This document shows, in pieces, positions 39,322-47,777 of a DNA stretch of 64,000 nt (position 1 is its first letter; each line of letters starts with the position of its first letter). Origin of the DNA: Hymenobacter cellulosilyticus. GTDB lineage: Bacteria; Bacteroidota; Bacteroidia; Cytophagales; Hymenobacteraceae. Where the stretch lies: contig NZ_CP095046.1 of the NCBI RefSeq assembly GCF_022919215.1, positions 1 through 64,000 of the forward strand. The letters are read 5' to 3'. Both the position numbers and the translations under genes were made by a program. Under the pieces are notes generated by a model. That model saw only the letters and a list, made by a program, of their open reading frames with translations. It did no database searches and had not been told where the DNA came from.

Positions 39322-40008
39322 CTAGGCGAAGAAAACCCGCTCTACGGTCCAGTACGCGGCTATCAGCCCGATAAGGACCGAGGCCGGCACCACCACGCGC
39401 TGCTTGTACCAGGGCTTGTCGGCAAACCAGCGGCCTACCAGCACCCAGGCCAGCAGAATCACGGTTACCTGCCCCAGTTCCACGCCCACGTTAAAGGAAA
39501 TCAAGGACTCCACGAACATGGCACGCGGCAGCCCGAGCCCGGTCAGCACGCTGGCGAAGCCCATGCCGTGAATCAGGCCGAAGCCGAAGACAATGGCCAC
39601 GCGCCACGGATTGAGCCGGTCGGCCACAATATTCTCAATAGCCACGAACAGAATGGACAAGGCAATAACGGGCTCTACGATGGAGGCGGGCGGCGAAATC
39701 AGCCCGTACATGGCCAGGCCCAGCGTAATGGAGTGGGCCACGGTGAAAGCCGTAGCCTGCCAGAGCACCGGCTTAAGGCGGGGCTCCAGGAAAAAAATGC
39801 TCAGCACGAACAAAATATGGTCGAGGCCGAGCGGCAGAATGTGGGTAAAGCCCAGCTTCAGATACGTGCTGATGATGTCGGTGCGCGAGAGTTTGCTCAC
39901 GTCCACATCCAGCACGTGGGCCGCGGCCAGCTGGGGCAATAGCAGGCTCAGCAGCAGCAACGCGGCAGCCCGGACAACCAGCTTGTTAGACCCAATCAGC
40001 GTTTTCAT
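39322..40008 (-). CDS. HupE/UreJ-like membrane protein (HupE_UreJ_2 type)
   Basis: 228 residues: signal peptide (AAALLLLSLLLPQLAAAH) and about six membrane helices. Conserved residues of the HupE/UreJ_2 family are visible: THILPLGLDHILFVLS (H56, H64), FTVAHSITLGLA (H92), FGFGLIHGMGFASVL (H147) and FNVGVELGQ (E177). HupE and UreJ of other bacteria are nickel or cobalt permeases; this subfamily is less well studied. It starts 18 nt after the TPR gene, so the two are co-transcribed. In this locus it could move a metal across the inner membrane after the TonB receptor brings it in. The function is inferred from family and context. Confidence 0.85.
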   Translation of the reverse strand: MKTLIGSNKLVVRAAALLLLSLLLPQLAAAHVLDVDVSKLSRTDIISTYLKLGFTHILPLGLDHILFVLSIFFLEPRLKPVLWQATAFTVAHSITLGLAMYGLISPPASIVEPVIALSILFVAIENIVADRLNPWRVAIVFGFGLIHGMGFASVLTGLGLPRAMFVESLISFNVGVELGQVTVILLAWVLVGRWFADKPWYKQRVVVPASVLIGLIAAYWTVERVFFA

Positions 40009-40026
40009 ACAACCAGCAACTCCGCG

Positions 40027-41352
40027 TTAGTTGACAGCCAGCAGCTTCTTGCCCTCGTCGGCCAAATCGAAGCTTAGATAGGGGTTGGTATCCAGGGCCT
40101 GGCGAATCAGGGCCTGCCCTTTTTCCGCCTGCCCGTTCTTGGAGGCAATAAGTCCGGCGCGGCAGAGCAGCGTAGGGTTGCGCGACTTGGTGCGCAGGGC
40201 CGTGTCAATCAGCTTCTGGGCCTGCGGGTATTCGCCGCGCTTGTAGTGCACCCAGGCCAGGGTTTCGCACACGTCGATGTTGTCGGGGCGGCGCTCATAC
40301 TCGATTTTGGCGTGCTCCAGGGCTTTGTCCAGCTCATTGGTTTTGAGGTAGGCGTAGGCCAGCTCCCGGTCGGCGTAGTGGCCCATTTCCTCGTTGTCGT
40401 CGGCCTCTTTGGCATCGTCGGCCAGCATGGAAATGGCTTCCTTGGCCATTTGGGTAGCTTTGGCGGGCTCGTTGTTGAGGCGGTAGAGGTCGGTCAGCTC
40501 GTCGGCAAAGGCATAGTCTTTCACCGTGGCGCGGGCCTTGCGGAAGTATTCAATGGCGGCGGGGTAGTTCTTGCGGGCTTTTTCCACCCGACCCAGGCCA
40601 CCTAGGGCGTAGGCGTAATACGGCCGCTCAATTAAAGCCATTTGGTACTGCTTCTCGGCATTAACCAGGTCGCCGGTATTCTCATACAGATGGCCCAGCG
40701 TGATGCGCGACCAGGCCGTTTGCTCCAGACCCGGATAGCCGGCTTTCACGGCCATATCCATGGCTTCGATGGAGCCGGGGTAGTCGCCGTAGATTTCCCG
40801 CAGGTAGGACACCCGGGAGTAGGACCGCAAATCGGGCCGCACCTGGTTCATCTTGTCGGCCATTTTCACGGCTTCCTCATAGCGGCCCAGCTCCACGTTG
40901 GCGTCGCACAGCAGGCCGTACACGAAAGCGTTGTGCGGGTTTATGGCTACGGCTTGCTCGGCCACGGCCAGGCCCTCGGAGAAGTGGTGCTGGGTCAGGC
41001 ACAGGGAGGCTTTGCAGCACAGGGCTTCAAAGTTTTCGGGCTCCTTCTGCAGAATGCCGTTGAGCAGCTGCATGGCGGCCATATCGTAGTACGGATGGTC
41101 GCCGGTGACGCGGGCCTCCTGCATGTAGGCCTGGGCCAGCAGCAGTTTGGCTTTGTTGTCGTCGGGCTTGGCCCGCAGCTGAGCCAGCAGGCCGCTAATG
41201 GCACTTTTGGTGTTCAGCCATTCACCACCCACGGCCAGGTCGCCGTGCCGTTCCTTGAGCTGGGGAATGGGCTCGGGCTTGCGGAAGAAAAACAGGGCTG
41301 CCACGGCCAGGCCGAAGCAAGTCAGCAGCGTAGGGTAAAAGTATTTGCGCAA
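40027..41352 (-). CDS. Membrane-anchored TPR protein of the DUF4331-HupE locus
   Basis: The open frame reaches a potential start at 41433, but residues EPDFIVGLFFPF there are encoded by the stem and U tract of a terminator (41374-41403). I therefore prefer TTG 41352, which gives 441 residues starting RKYFYPTLLTCFGLAVAALF, a membrane anchor. Then come about nine TPR-like helix pairs (KAKLLLAQAYMQEARVTGD, NFEALCCKASLCLTQHHFSE, TAWSRITLGHLYENTGDLVN, LAYAYLKTNELDKALEHAKI). TPR proteins are scaffolds; this one probably works in the periplasm with the HupE-like protein encoded 18 nt downstream. Start codon use is inferred. Confidence 0.75.
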   Translation of the reverse strand: MRKYFYPTLLTCFGLAVAALFFFRKPEPIPQLKERHGDLAVGGEWLNTKSAISGLLAQLRAKPDDNKAKLLLAQAYMQEARVTGDHPYYDMAAMQLLNGILQKEPENFEALCCKASLCLTQHHFSEGLAVAEQAVAINPHNAFVYGLLCDANVELGRYEEAVKMADKMNQVRPDLRSYSRVSYLREIYGDYPGSIEAMDMAVKAGYPGLEQTAWSRITLGHLYENTGDLVNAEKQYQMALIERPYYAYALGGLGRVEKARKNYPAAIEYFRKARATVKDYAFADELTDLYRLNNEPAKATQMAKEAISMLADDAKEADDNEEMGHYADRELAYAYLKTNELDKALEHAKIEYERRPDNIDVCETLAWVHYKRGEYPQAQKLIDTALRTKSRNPTLLCRAGLIASKNGQAEKGQALIRQALDTNPYLSFDLADEGKKLLAVN

Positions 41353-41373
41353 AGCAGCAGAGGCTAAGAATGG

Positions 41374-41403
41374 AAAAAAGAGCCCGACAATGAAGTCGGG
41401 CTC
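41374..41403 (-). terminator. Terminator of the DUF4331 gene
   Basis: Perfect 9-bp stem GAGCCCGAC (41380-41388) / GTCGGGCTC (41395-41403) with loop AATGAA, followed on the minus strand by TTTTTT (41379-41374). It separates the DUF4331 gene from the TPR-HupE-TonB genes. Confidence 0.8.
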
Positions 41404-41516
41404 CGAATTTACCAGCAAGCTAGCCGAACTCACCCGGGCCCGGCTAACTGAGTGGCTACGCTTGGAAGCAACCAGCCGACAGATTGCCGACGGTTGCCTC
41501 CCGAGTAGTCAATGGT

Positions 41517-43586
41517 CTAGTTGGTGTGAACCAGCTTGATGGACTGCAGTACCGTCTCACCCGATTTTACCGTGGCAATGTAGGTACCGGCGGCCAGGTT
41601 CTGCACTTTCCAGGGCATCTCGTAGGTGCCGGGCTTGTGCTCCTTGTTGTCGACGAGCGTCTTTACGGGACGGCCCATCATGTCGGTAATGACAATCGAC
41701 AACGGACCTTTCACGCCTACTTCGTAGCGAATCGTGGTTTTGTCGGTGAAGGGGTTGGGGTAGTTCTGGGCTACTTTCACGGCCTCAACCTGCAAGCCCA
41801 TGCCCACAGCACCCCGCTGCGAGGTAACGGTAGACTGCGACTTGCTGCCACGCCAAGGCGTCTGCATGTAAGGGAAAGTAGTTTTGAAGGTCGTGTCGTT
41901 GGCTTCAACACCGGTCCGGAAACCAAGTACGCCGCCCAACTGGGGCGTTACGGGGTTCGTTGCCGTAGCCGAAAAGTCGTCGTAGAACAGACCAATGGCG
42001 GCCAGTACTACACCACCTACGGCCTGCAGCTCGATGCGAGTCACGTCATCTTCCAGACGACGACCGTTGGGGAAGCCGTCCATGTTGGGAATAGCCTGCA
42101 GGGCGGCGCTACCGTTGAAGCGCGTGTCAGTCAGACCCAGTACGGCGGCGGCCAGCAAGCCTTCGGAGCTGAAGTCGGGGTTAGGCGTTACACCATTGGC
42201 AAGGGTGCGGGGCGTGGCAGGCACGGCCATATTCAGGCGCAGCATGTCACCCAGCGTGGGCAGGAAGTTGTTGACGAACGGCTTACCAGCAGCCAGCGGG
42301 TTGCGCAGGGGCTTGCCAGTGGCCAGCTGATACGGGGGCAGGTTAGGCACACCCGTGTGGAAGATTGGCAGAATGTCGACCGAGCGGGGCTTGCCGGCAC
42401 GCAGCAAGTAAGGACCGAAGGTTGGGTCGGCGAATACCGTACCGGCGCGCTGGGCGGCAGTCAGGTTAGCCAGCCCGTCCTTGCCGTTGCGGAAGTCGAA
42501 AGCCTGCAGCGAGTTGGACTGAATGCGCAGGGCGCCCAGACCGGGTACAGCGCCACCGAAGCGGCTGTCGTCCATGTACAGGGCAAGCTCGGGGTTCATG
42601 GCGTTTTCGTCGAATTTGGCTACGGCACCGTAGGGGTTGCCGGCGTTCCACTCGTCTTTCTGCCCAATCGGAATCACGACTTCGTTGGTCAGGGGCATGC
42701 CCAGGCGCGACACCTGCACAAAGTTGCCCGACTGCGTCTGGGTACCGTCCGTGTTCAGGGTGCGGATGGCCTGACGGCTGGCCGAGGCCCACACACCGAT
42801 GACGTAGTCCGAATCCAGGATGTTGGCGGCCTGAGCGCCAGTTTTGCCGTCTTTCTGCAGTACCGAAATTGGAATCTGCAGGGCAATGGTGTGGGTGTTC
42901 TTACGGGCTACACCGTCGCGGGCACTGGTGGGGCGCACGCCGCCCAGGTCGAAAATACCGCCCAGGTCCACGAAGAACGGGTCATCCACGGGGCCGCAGA
43001 ATACTTTGGTACCGTTGGCCAGCGTCCGGATGGCGTTGGTCATCAACGTATTGTAGGGCGTGTTCAGGCCGGCGGCACCTTCAATAGAGCGGGCACCGAT
43101 GTTGGGTGGGGGCACTACGCCGCCCGTAACGATGGGCGTGAAAGCGCCGCCATTCACGCTGAGCTCAGCGGTGTAGGTCGTTTTCTGGTTTTCCTTGCCC
43201 AGGCGCGTCCGGAAGAACGTGGTAGGGTCTTCGTTGGTCCGCGTGAAGGTAAAACGATACGTCAGGTCGTCGCCGGTCGAAGTCGTCTTATTCTTGATGT
43301 GAATCTCGTAGCGTATGTTTTCCCCAAACGTGTTGTAGATCGGGCCACCCTGGGGCAGCTCCAACGGAATGTAGTTGGCAATGATGTTGATCATTTCCGC
43401 GTTGTTGGGGTCGCGGAAGGCATATAGGTCGGTGTTGTCGGCCAGCGGGTCATCCGCAATAAGCGGAGCTTCGCGGTGGCTGGAGGCTTCCAAATGAGTG
43501 TTCTGTCCGCTCCAGGCCAGGGCGCCTACTATGGCCGTAGCAGCCAAACCCATGTGGAGAATCGGACGGGTAAAGGTCTTCTTCAT
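41517..43586 (-). CDS. Secreted DUF4331 protein with T9SS sorting domain
   Basis: 689 residues from ATG 43586 (MKKTFTRPILHMGLAATAIV); the frame is open upstream but this start gives a signal peptide. DUF4331 begins with the hallmark EASSHREAPLIADDPLADNT and DLYAFRDPNN, then a long beta-rich region (YEIHIKNKTTSTGDDLTYRF, VFCGPVDDPFFVDLGGIFDL). The C-terminal 85 residues are a T9SS type A sorting domain (VAQNYPNPFTDKTTIRYEV). The molecular function of DUF4331 is, to my knowledge, unknown. First gene of a conserved-looking run with TPR, HupE-like and TonB receptor genes; a terminator follows it. Confidence 0.88.
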   Translation of the reverse strand: MKKTFTRPILHMGLAATAIVGALAWSGQNTHLEASSHREAPLIADDPLADNTDLYAFRDPNNAEMINIIANYIPLELPQGGPIYNTFGENIRYEIHIKNKTTSTGDDLTYRFTFTRTNEDPTTFFRTRLGKENQKTTYTAELSVNGGAFTPIVTGGVVPPPNIGARSIEGAAGLNTPYNTLMTNAIRTLANGTKVFCGPVDDPFFVDLGGIFDLGGVRPTSARDGVARKNTHTIALQIPISVLQKDGKTGAQAANILDSDYVIGVWASASRQAIRTLNTDGTQTQSGNFVQVSRLGMPLTNEVVIPIGQKDEWNAGNPYGAVAKFDENAMNPELALYMDDSRFGGAVPGLGALRIQSNSLQAFDFRNGKDGLANLTAAQRAGTVFADPTFGPYLLRAGKPRSVDILPIFHTGVPNLPPYQLATGKPLRNPLAAGKPFVNNFLPTLGDMLRLNMAVPATPRTLANGVTPNPDFSSEGLLAAAVLGLTDTRFNGSAALQAIPNMDGFPNGRRLEDDVTRIELQAVGGVVLAAIGLFYDDFSATATNPVTPQLGGVLGFRTGVEANDTTFKTTFPYMQTPWRGSKSQSTVTSQRGAVGMGLQVEAVKVAQNYPNPFTDKTTIRYEVGVKGPLSIVITDMMGRPVKTLVDNKEHKPGTYEMPWKVQNLAAGTYIATVKSGETVLQSIKLVHTN

Positions 43587-44015
43587 GATGAAGGAATTAA
43601 AGGTGGAAAAAGGAAATAGGATTCCTAGCCAGGCAAAAAGCAAGGCTGGGCAACGGGTAGGAAAAGCACAAAAAGTGCGGTAGAGAAACGAATGCTGCGC
43701 CCCGGATCTGGGGCGGCAACACGAGGCAAACAAGCGGTAGCTAGTCCGGAGCTACGTGCCTAATAGTAAGGTGGGAATTAGTGGGCGGGGCATCTGTTGA
43801 GAGATACGCAGCTACGCTCGTGCTTGGATTGCCTAGGGTGGAACTTTTTTTATAAAAAAGTACAACTTGCTTTCAAGCCAAGTCCCGGGCCCGTTTGTTA
43901 TCCTCCCCTACCGGCATTTCTTCGCTACTTTTGCCCTTGCATCGTAGAGCAATCGTAGTCCGGTTACCTCTCTTTTATTACGCTTACTTCGCGCCTCGGC
44001 GCTGACCCATACGCA
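43587..44015. other. Divergent promoter region between DUF4331 and hscA-like genes
   Basis: 429 bp with no gene. It holds an AT-rich dyad (ACTTTTTT-TA-AAAAAAGT type, near 43842-43862) and, for the plus-strand chaperone gene, a TACTTTTG (43926-43933). No repeats or strong hairpins otherwise. Confidence 0.5.
43926..43933 (+). promoter_or_regulatory. Possible -7 promoter element for the Hsp70 gene
   Basis: TACTTTTG fits TAnnTTTG, 82 nt before the start codon at 44016. A TTTG at 43894-43897 is 28 nt upstream, farther than the usual spacing. Confidence 0.4.
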
Positions 44016-45875
44016 ATGGCCAAAGTCGCAATCAACCTCTCTACCGGGAGCATTCAGCAGGAAGAAATCATCGTCGGAATTGACCTGGGCACTACCAACA
44101 GCCTGGTGGCCTACATTCACCCCGACGGCCGCCATCCGCTGGCCATCAACGACCAGGGCCGCGGTACCATCGTGCCTTCGGTAGTCCACTTCCCGACCGA
44201 CGCCCCCGACCCGATTGTGGGCACCGACGCCAAGCAATACCTGCTTACGGAGCCCCAGAACACGATTTACTCAGTAAAGCGCCTGTTGGGCAAGTCGTAC
44301 CGCGACCTGGGCGAGCACGCCACCCAGCTGGGCTACAAGGTCATTGACGACAACTCTGAGGGCCTGGTCAAAATCCGGGTGGCCGACCGGTTCTACTCCC
44401 CCATTGAGCTGTCGGCCGAGATTCTGAAGGAGCTGCGGGCCCGGGCTGAGCACGCCCTAAAAACGCCCGTCAACCGGGCCGTGATTACCGTGCCGGCTTA
44501 CTTCAACGACTCCCAGCGCCAGGCCACCCGCGACGCCGGCCGCCTGGCTGGCCTGGAAGTACTGCGCATTGTGAACGAGCCCACCGCCGCGGCCCTGGCC
44601 TACGGCATCGGCCTGAGCCCCGACGACGAGAAAACCGTGGCCGTGTACGATCTGGGCGGCGGCACCTTCGATATCAGCATTCTGCGCATTCAGCAGGGCA
44701 TTTTCGAAGTGCTCAGCACCAACGGCGACACCTACCTGGGCGGCGACGACCTGGACCGGGCCATTTCCGACTACTGGACCCGCGAATACCAGCTGGCGAC
44801 GGTGCTGTTCGAAAACCCCATTGCCCAGCAGCAGCTGCGCCTGCTAGCCGAGCAGGCCAAGCGCCACCTCAGCAGCCACGACTGGTTTGAAGCCATTTTC
44901 GACGACACGACCCTGCCCCTGTCCAAGGCCAAGTTCAACGAGTTGGTACGGCCCCTGGTGGAGCGCACCATTGCTTCCTGCCGCCAGGCCCTGGCCGATG
45001 CCCAGTTAGAACCCCAGCAGCTCGACGCGGTGCTGCTCGTGGGCGGCTCTACCCGGGTGCCCCTGGTCTACGACTCGGTTTCGGCGTTTTTCCAGCAGCC
45101 GGCCAACAACTCCCTTAACCCCGACGAAGTAGTAGCCCTGGGCGCGGCCATTCAGGCCGATATTCTGGCCGGCAACCGCCGCGATGTGCTCTTGCTCGAC
45201 GTGACGCCCCTCACGCTGGGCATCGAAACCCTGGGCGGGCTGATGGACCCCATTATTCCGCGCAACTCCAAGATTCCGACCAAAGCCGGCCGCCAGTACA
45301 CCACCTCGGTGGATGGGCAGGTGAACCTGAAAATCTCGGTGTACCAGGGAGAGCGGGACTTGGTGAAGGAAAACCGCAAGCTGGCCGAGTTTGACCTGCG
45401 CGGCATTCCGGCCATGCCCGCCGGCTTGCCCAAGGTTGACGTGAACTTCCTGCTCAACGCCGACGGAATTCTGCAGGTGGAAGCCATTGAGCTGCGCTCC
45501 AACACGCGCCAGGCCGTGGAAATCAAGCCCCAGTACGGCCTCACCGACGAGCAGGTAGAGCAGATGCTGATGGATTCGCTCACCCACGCCCGGGAAGACG
45601 TGAATGCCCGCATGGTCATTGAAGCCCGCACCGTGGCCGAGCAGATGCTGTATCAAGTGGAGCGGTTCGTGGAGAAAAACTCCCAGTACCTGACCGAAGA
45701 CGAAATTACCCACACCGCCGCCCAGACTCACGTCTTGCGCGAGGCACTCGAAACCAACGACAAGGATACCATTCTGAAGGCTGTGGATGAGCTGGAAAGC
45801 CTCACTAGCCCGTTTGCCGAGCGGGTGATGAACATATCCATTAAGCAGGCCATGACCGGCAAGAAAATCGAGTAG
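44016..45875 (+). CDS. HscA-like Hsp70 chaperone
   Basis: 619 residues. ATPase domain with phosphate-1 motif [40 protein letters not shown], phosphate-2 [16 protein letters not shown] and [16 protein letters not shown]. The substrate domain begins near 385 ([20 protein letters not shown]) and a helical lid follows; it lacks the long charged C-terminal tail of DnaK. The N-terminal [17 protein letters not shown] extension and length fit HscA-type Fe-S assembly chaperones. No hscB or iscU is nearby in this window, so a general Hsp70 role stays possible. Cytoplasmic. Confidence 0.85.
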   Translation: MAKVAINLSTGSIQQEEIIVGIDLGTTNSLVAYIHPDGRHPLAINDQGRGTIVPSVVHFPTDAPDPIVGTDAKQYLLTEPQNTIYSVKRLLGKSYRDLGEHATQLGYKVIDDNSEGLVKIRVADRFYSPIELSAEILKELRARAEHALKTPVNRAVITVPAYFNDSQRQATRDAGRLAGLEVLRIVNEPTAAALAYGIGLSPDDEKTVAVYDLGGGTFDISILRIQQGIFEVLSTNGDTYLGGDDLDRAISDYWTREYQLATVLFENPIAQQQLRLLAEQAKRHLSSHDWFEAIFDDTTLPLSKAKFNELVRPLVERTIASCRQALADAQLEPQQLDAVLLVGGSTRVPLVYDSVSAFFQQPANNSLNPDEVVALGAAIQADILAGNRRDVLLLDVTPLTLGIETLGGLMDPIIPRNSKIPTKAGRQYTTSVDGQVNLKISVYQGERDLVKENRKLAEFDLRGIPAMPAGLPKVDVNFLLNADGILQVEAIELRSNTRQAVEIKPQYGLTDEQVEQMLMDSLTHAREDVNARMVIEARTVAEQMLYQVERFVEKNSQYLTEDEITHTAAQTHVLREALETNDKDTILKAVDELESLTSPFAERVMNISIKQAMTGKKIE

Positions 45876-45894
45876 CTGTAGCTGCCGAAACAGA

Positions 45895-45944
45895 AATGGG
45901 TGAATAAGTGAATGGAGCCGTATCCGTTTACTTATTCACCCATT
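45895..45944 (+). other. Inverted repeat between the Hsp70 and anmK genes
   Basis: Perfect 15-bp arms AATGGGTGAATAAGT (45895-45909) and ACTTATTCACCCATT (45930-45944) around 20 nt, 20 nt past the chaperone stop codon. A weak T-rich stretch (TGCTCTTTTA) follows. It may be a terminator or mRNA end stabiliser. Confidence 0.5.
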
Positions 45945-45971
45945 TGCTCTTTTACCTCATCCTCCAATTGT

Positions 45972-47174
45972 ATGAACAGCAACCTCAGCCGCCTCCTGGC
46001 CGTGGCCCAGAAACCAGAGCGCCGTATTATCGGGCTGATGTCGGGCACTTCCCTGGACGGGCTCGACGTGGCCCTGTGCCGCTTCTCGGGTCACGGAGCA
46101 GCTACGCGGGTGGTAGTTGAGCATTTTGCTACCGTGCCTTATTCGGCTGCTATCCAGGAGAACATTCGTCGGGTCTTCGCCCAGGATACCGTCGAGCTGC
46201 AGCACCTCACCCTGTTGCACGCTTGGCTGGGCACCACCCACGCCGATATGGTGCTGCAATGCCTGGCTCAGTGGAACGTGCTGCCCGCCGAGGTTGATGC
46301 CATTGCCAGTCACGGCCAGACCGTATTTCACGCTCCTAAGCATCAGCACGGCCTGCCCGACTGGCCCAACGCCACCCTGCAGCTCGGCGACGCCGATCAT
46401 CTGGCCGTGCGCACCGGTATTCTTACCCTGAGCGACTTTCGGCAGAAGCACGTGGCAGCCGGCGGGCAGGGTGCGCCTTTGGCGGTATACGGCGACTACC
46501 TCATCTTTTCCCAACCCGGCGAAGACCGACTGCTACTCAACCTCGGCGGCATTGCCAACTTCACCTATCTGTCTGGCAGCCTCGATGCCGCTGCCGTGTT
46601 TAGCACCGATACCGGCCCGGGCAACACCCTACTCGATGCCTTCGTGCGGGAACTGTACCCCGGCAAGCACTTTGACGAAAACGGCGCACTAGCCGCCCAG
46701 GGCCAAATAAGCCGTGAGCTCCTGACAGCTCTCCTCGACCATCCTTTCTTCGCCGCGCCAATTCCCCGTACCACAGGTCCCGAACTGTTTAGCGCGGCTT
46801 ACGTGCGCACGGCCCAGCACCGCAGCGGTACTACTTCCCTCCCGCCCCACGACTTGCTGGCCACGCTTACTGCGTTTAGTGCTACCAGCATTGCCGGGGC
46901 CGTGCGGCAGGCATTTCCCACCCTGCCTGCCCTGACTATTTACGCCAGCGGCGGGGGCATGCACAACCCCGTGCTGATGGCCGCTTTGCAGCAGGCCCTA
47001 TCCTCCTGCCGGTTTTCTACTACTGCCGCCCTGGGCATTTCGCCCGACGCCAAAGAAGCCGTCCTATTTGCCATCCTGGCTAACGAAACCCTGGTGGGCG
47101 AAGCGCTGCCCATTGGGCACGGCGAACAGGTCGTACCGGCTGTTTCCTTAGGTAAAATCTCCTTCCCGAGTTAA
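45972..47174 (+). CDS. anmK: Anhydro-N-acetylmuramic acid kinase
   Basis: 400 residues. Opens and phosphorylates 1,6-anhydro-MurNAc with ATP, giving MurNAc 6-phosphate for cell-wall recycling. Family motifs: IIGLMSGTSLDGLDVALCRF (about 19-38), ASHGQTVFHAPKH, LLLNLGGIANFTYL, FSTDTGPGNTLLDAFV and IYASGGGMHNPVLM. An upstream in-frame ATG (45912) would add 20 residues that partly overlap the inverted repeat, so ATG 45972 (MNSNLSRLLAVAQKPER) is preferred. Cytoplasmic. Confidence 0.93.
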   Translation: MNSNLSRLLAVAQKPERRIIGLMSGTSLDGLDVALCRFSGHGAATRVVVEHFATVPYSAAIQENIRRVFAQDTVELQHLTLLHAWLGTTHADMVLQCLAQWNVLPAEVDAIASHGQTVFHAPKHQHGLPDWPNATLQLGDADHLAVRTGILTLSDFRQKHVAAGGQGAPLAVYGDYLIFSQPGEDRLLLNLGGIANFTYLSGSLDAAAVFSTDTGPGNTLLDAFVRELYPGKHFDENGALAAQGQISRELLTALLDHPFFAAPIPRTTGPELFSAAYVRTAQHRSGTTSLPPHDLLATLTAFSATSIAGAVRQAFPTLPALTIYASGGGMHNPVLMAALQQALSSCRFSTTAALGISPDAKEAVLFAILANETLVGEALPIGHGEQVVPAVSLGKISFPS

Positions 47175-47182
47175 TACCCCCG

Positions 47183-47632
47183 CTACTTTCGCCGACTCTG
47201 TGGGGCCGGAATCAAGCCAAAGGACCGAATCCGAGCCGCCGTACTATCCTGAAACGTGACGTCGAGCTGGACTTCGGGCTTGCCAGCCAGCGTGTCGCTT
47301 TTAAACATGAAGCTGTAAAAGTTACTCACCTCGTTGGCCTCACTAATGCGGTAGCCGAGCTTATACAGGTCAATGGGCTGACCGCGGCGCTTGGCCTGGG
47401 CCCGCAGGGGCTGCACGGCTTCCTTGAATTGCTTGGCACTCATGGCCGCCCGCGTTTCGGGAGCAAGCAGGGCGTAGGCCGTGGGATACTCACCGCGCAG
47501 CACGGCCAGCAGAAACTGCCGGGCTACCTGTACCTGCGAGGGCCGGGCTACTAACGGCGCTGTGGCGAGCAGCACGACGGTAAGCAACAACAACCAGGGG
47601 CGCCCAGCGGCGGCTTTCCAGAACTTTATCAT
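47183..47632 (-). CDS. Small secreted NTF2-like (DUF3887/DUF4878-like) protein
   Basis: 149 residues from ATG 47632 (MIKFWKAAAGRPWLLLLTVV) with a signal peptide ending around PLVARP. The mature part VQVARQFLLAVLRGEYPTAY and TRAAMSAKQFKEAVQPLRAQ, then a beta-rich end (VSNFYSFMFKSDTLAGKPEV), resembles cone-shaped NTF2-like folds of the DUF3887/DUF4878 kind. Function unknown, probably periplasmic. Convergent with anmK, 8 bp apart. The frame is open four codons further upstream to 47644. Confidence 0.7.
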   Translation of the reverse strand: MIKFWKAAAGRPWLLLLTVVLLATAPLVARPSQVQVARQFLLAVLRGEYPTAYALLAPETRAAMSAKQFKEAVQPLRAQAKRRGQPIDLYKLGYRISEANEVSNFYSFMFKSDTLAGKPEVQLDVTFQDSTAARIRSFGLIPAPQSRRK

Positions 47633-47777
47633 ACAATATCCCAAAGTGGTCAGGCTGGCTTGTCAAATACGGGGCCACGGAGGTTAGGGCCGTAAACAAA
47701 ACGGCGGCACCGAGCCCGGAAGAGTTCCGGAGTCGATGCCGCCGAGTACCAGCTAGGCTGGTTCGCGTTAGTTAGGG

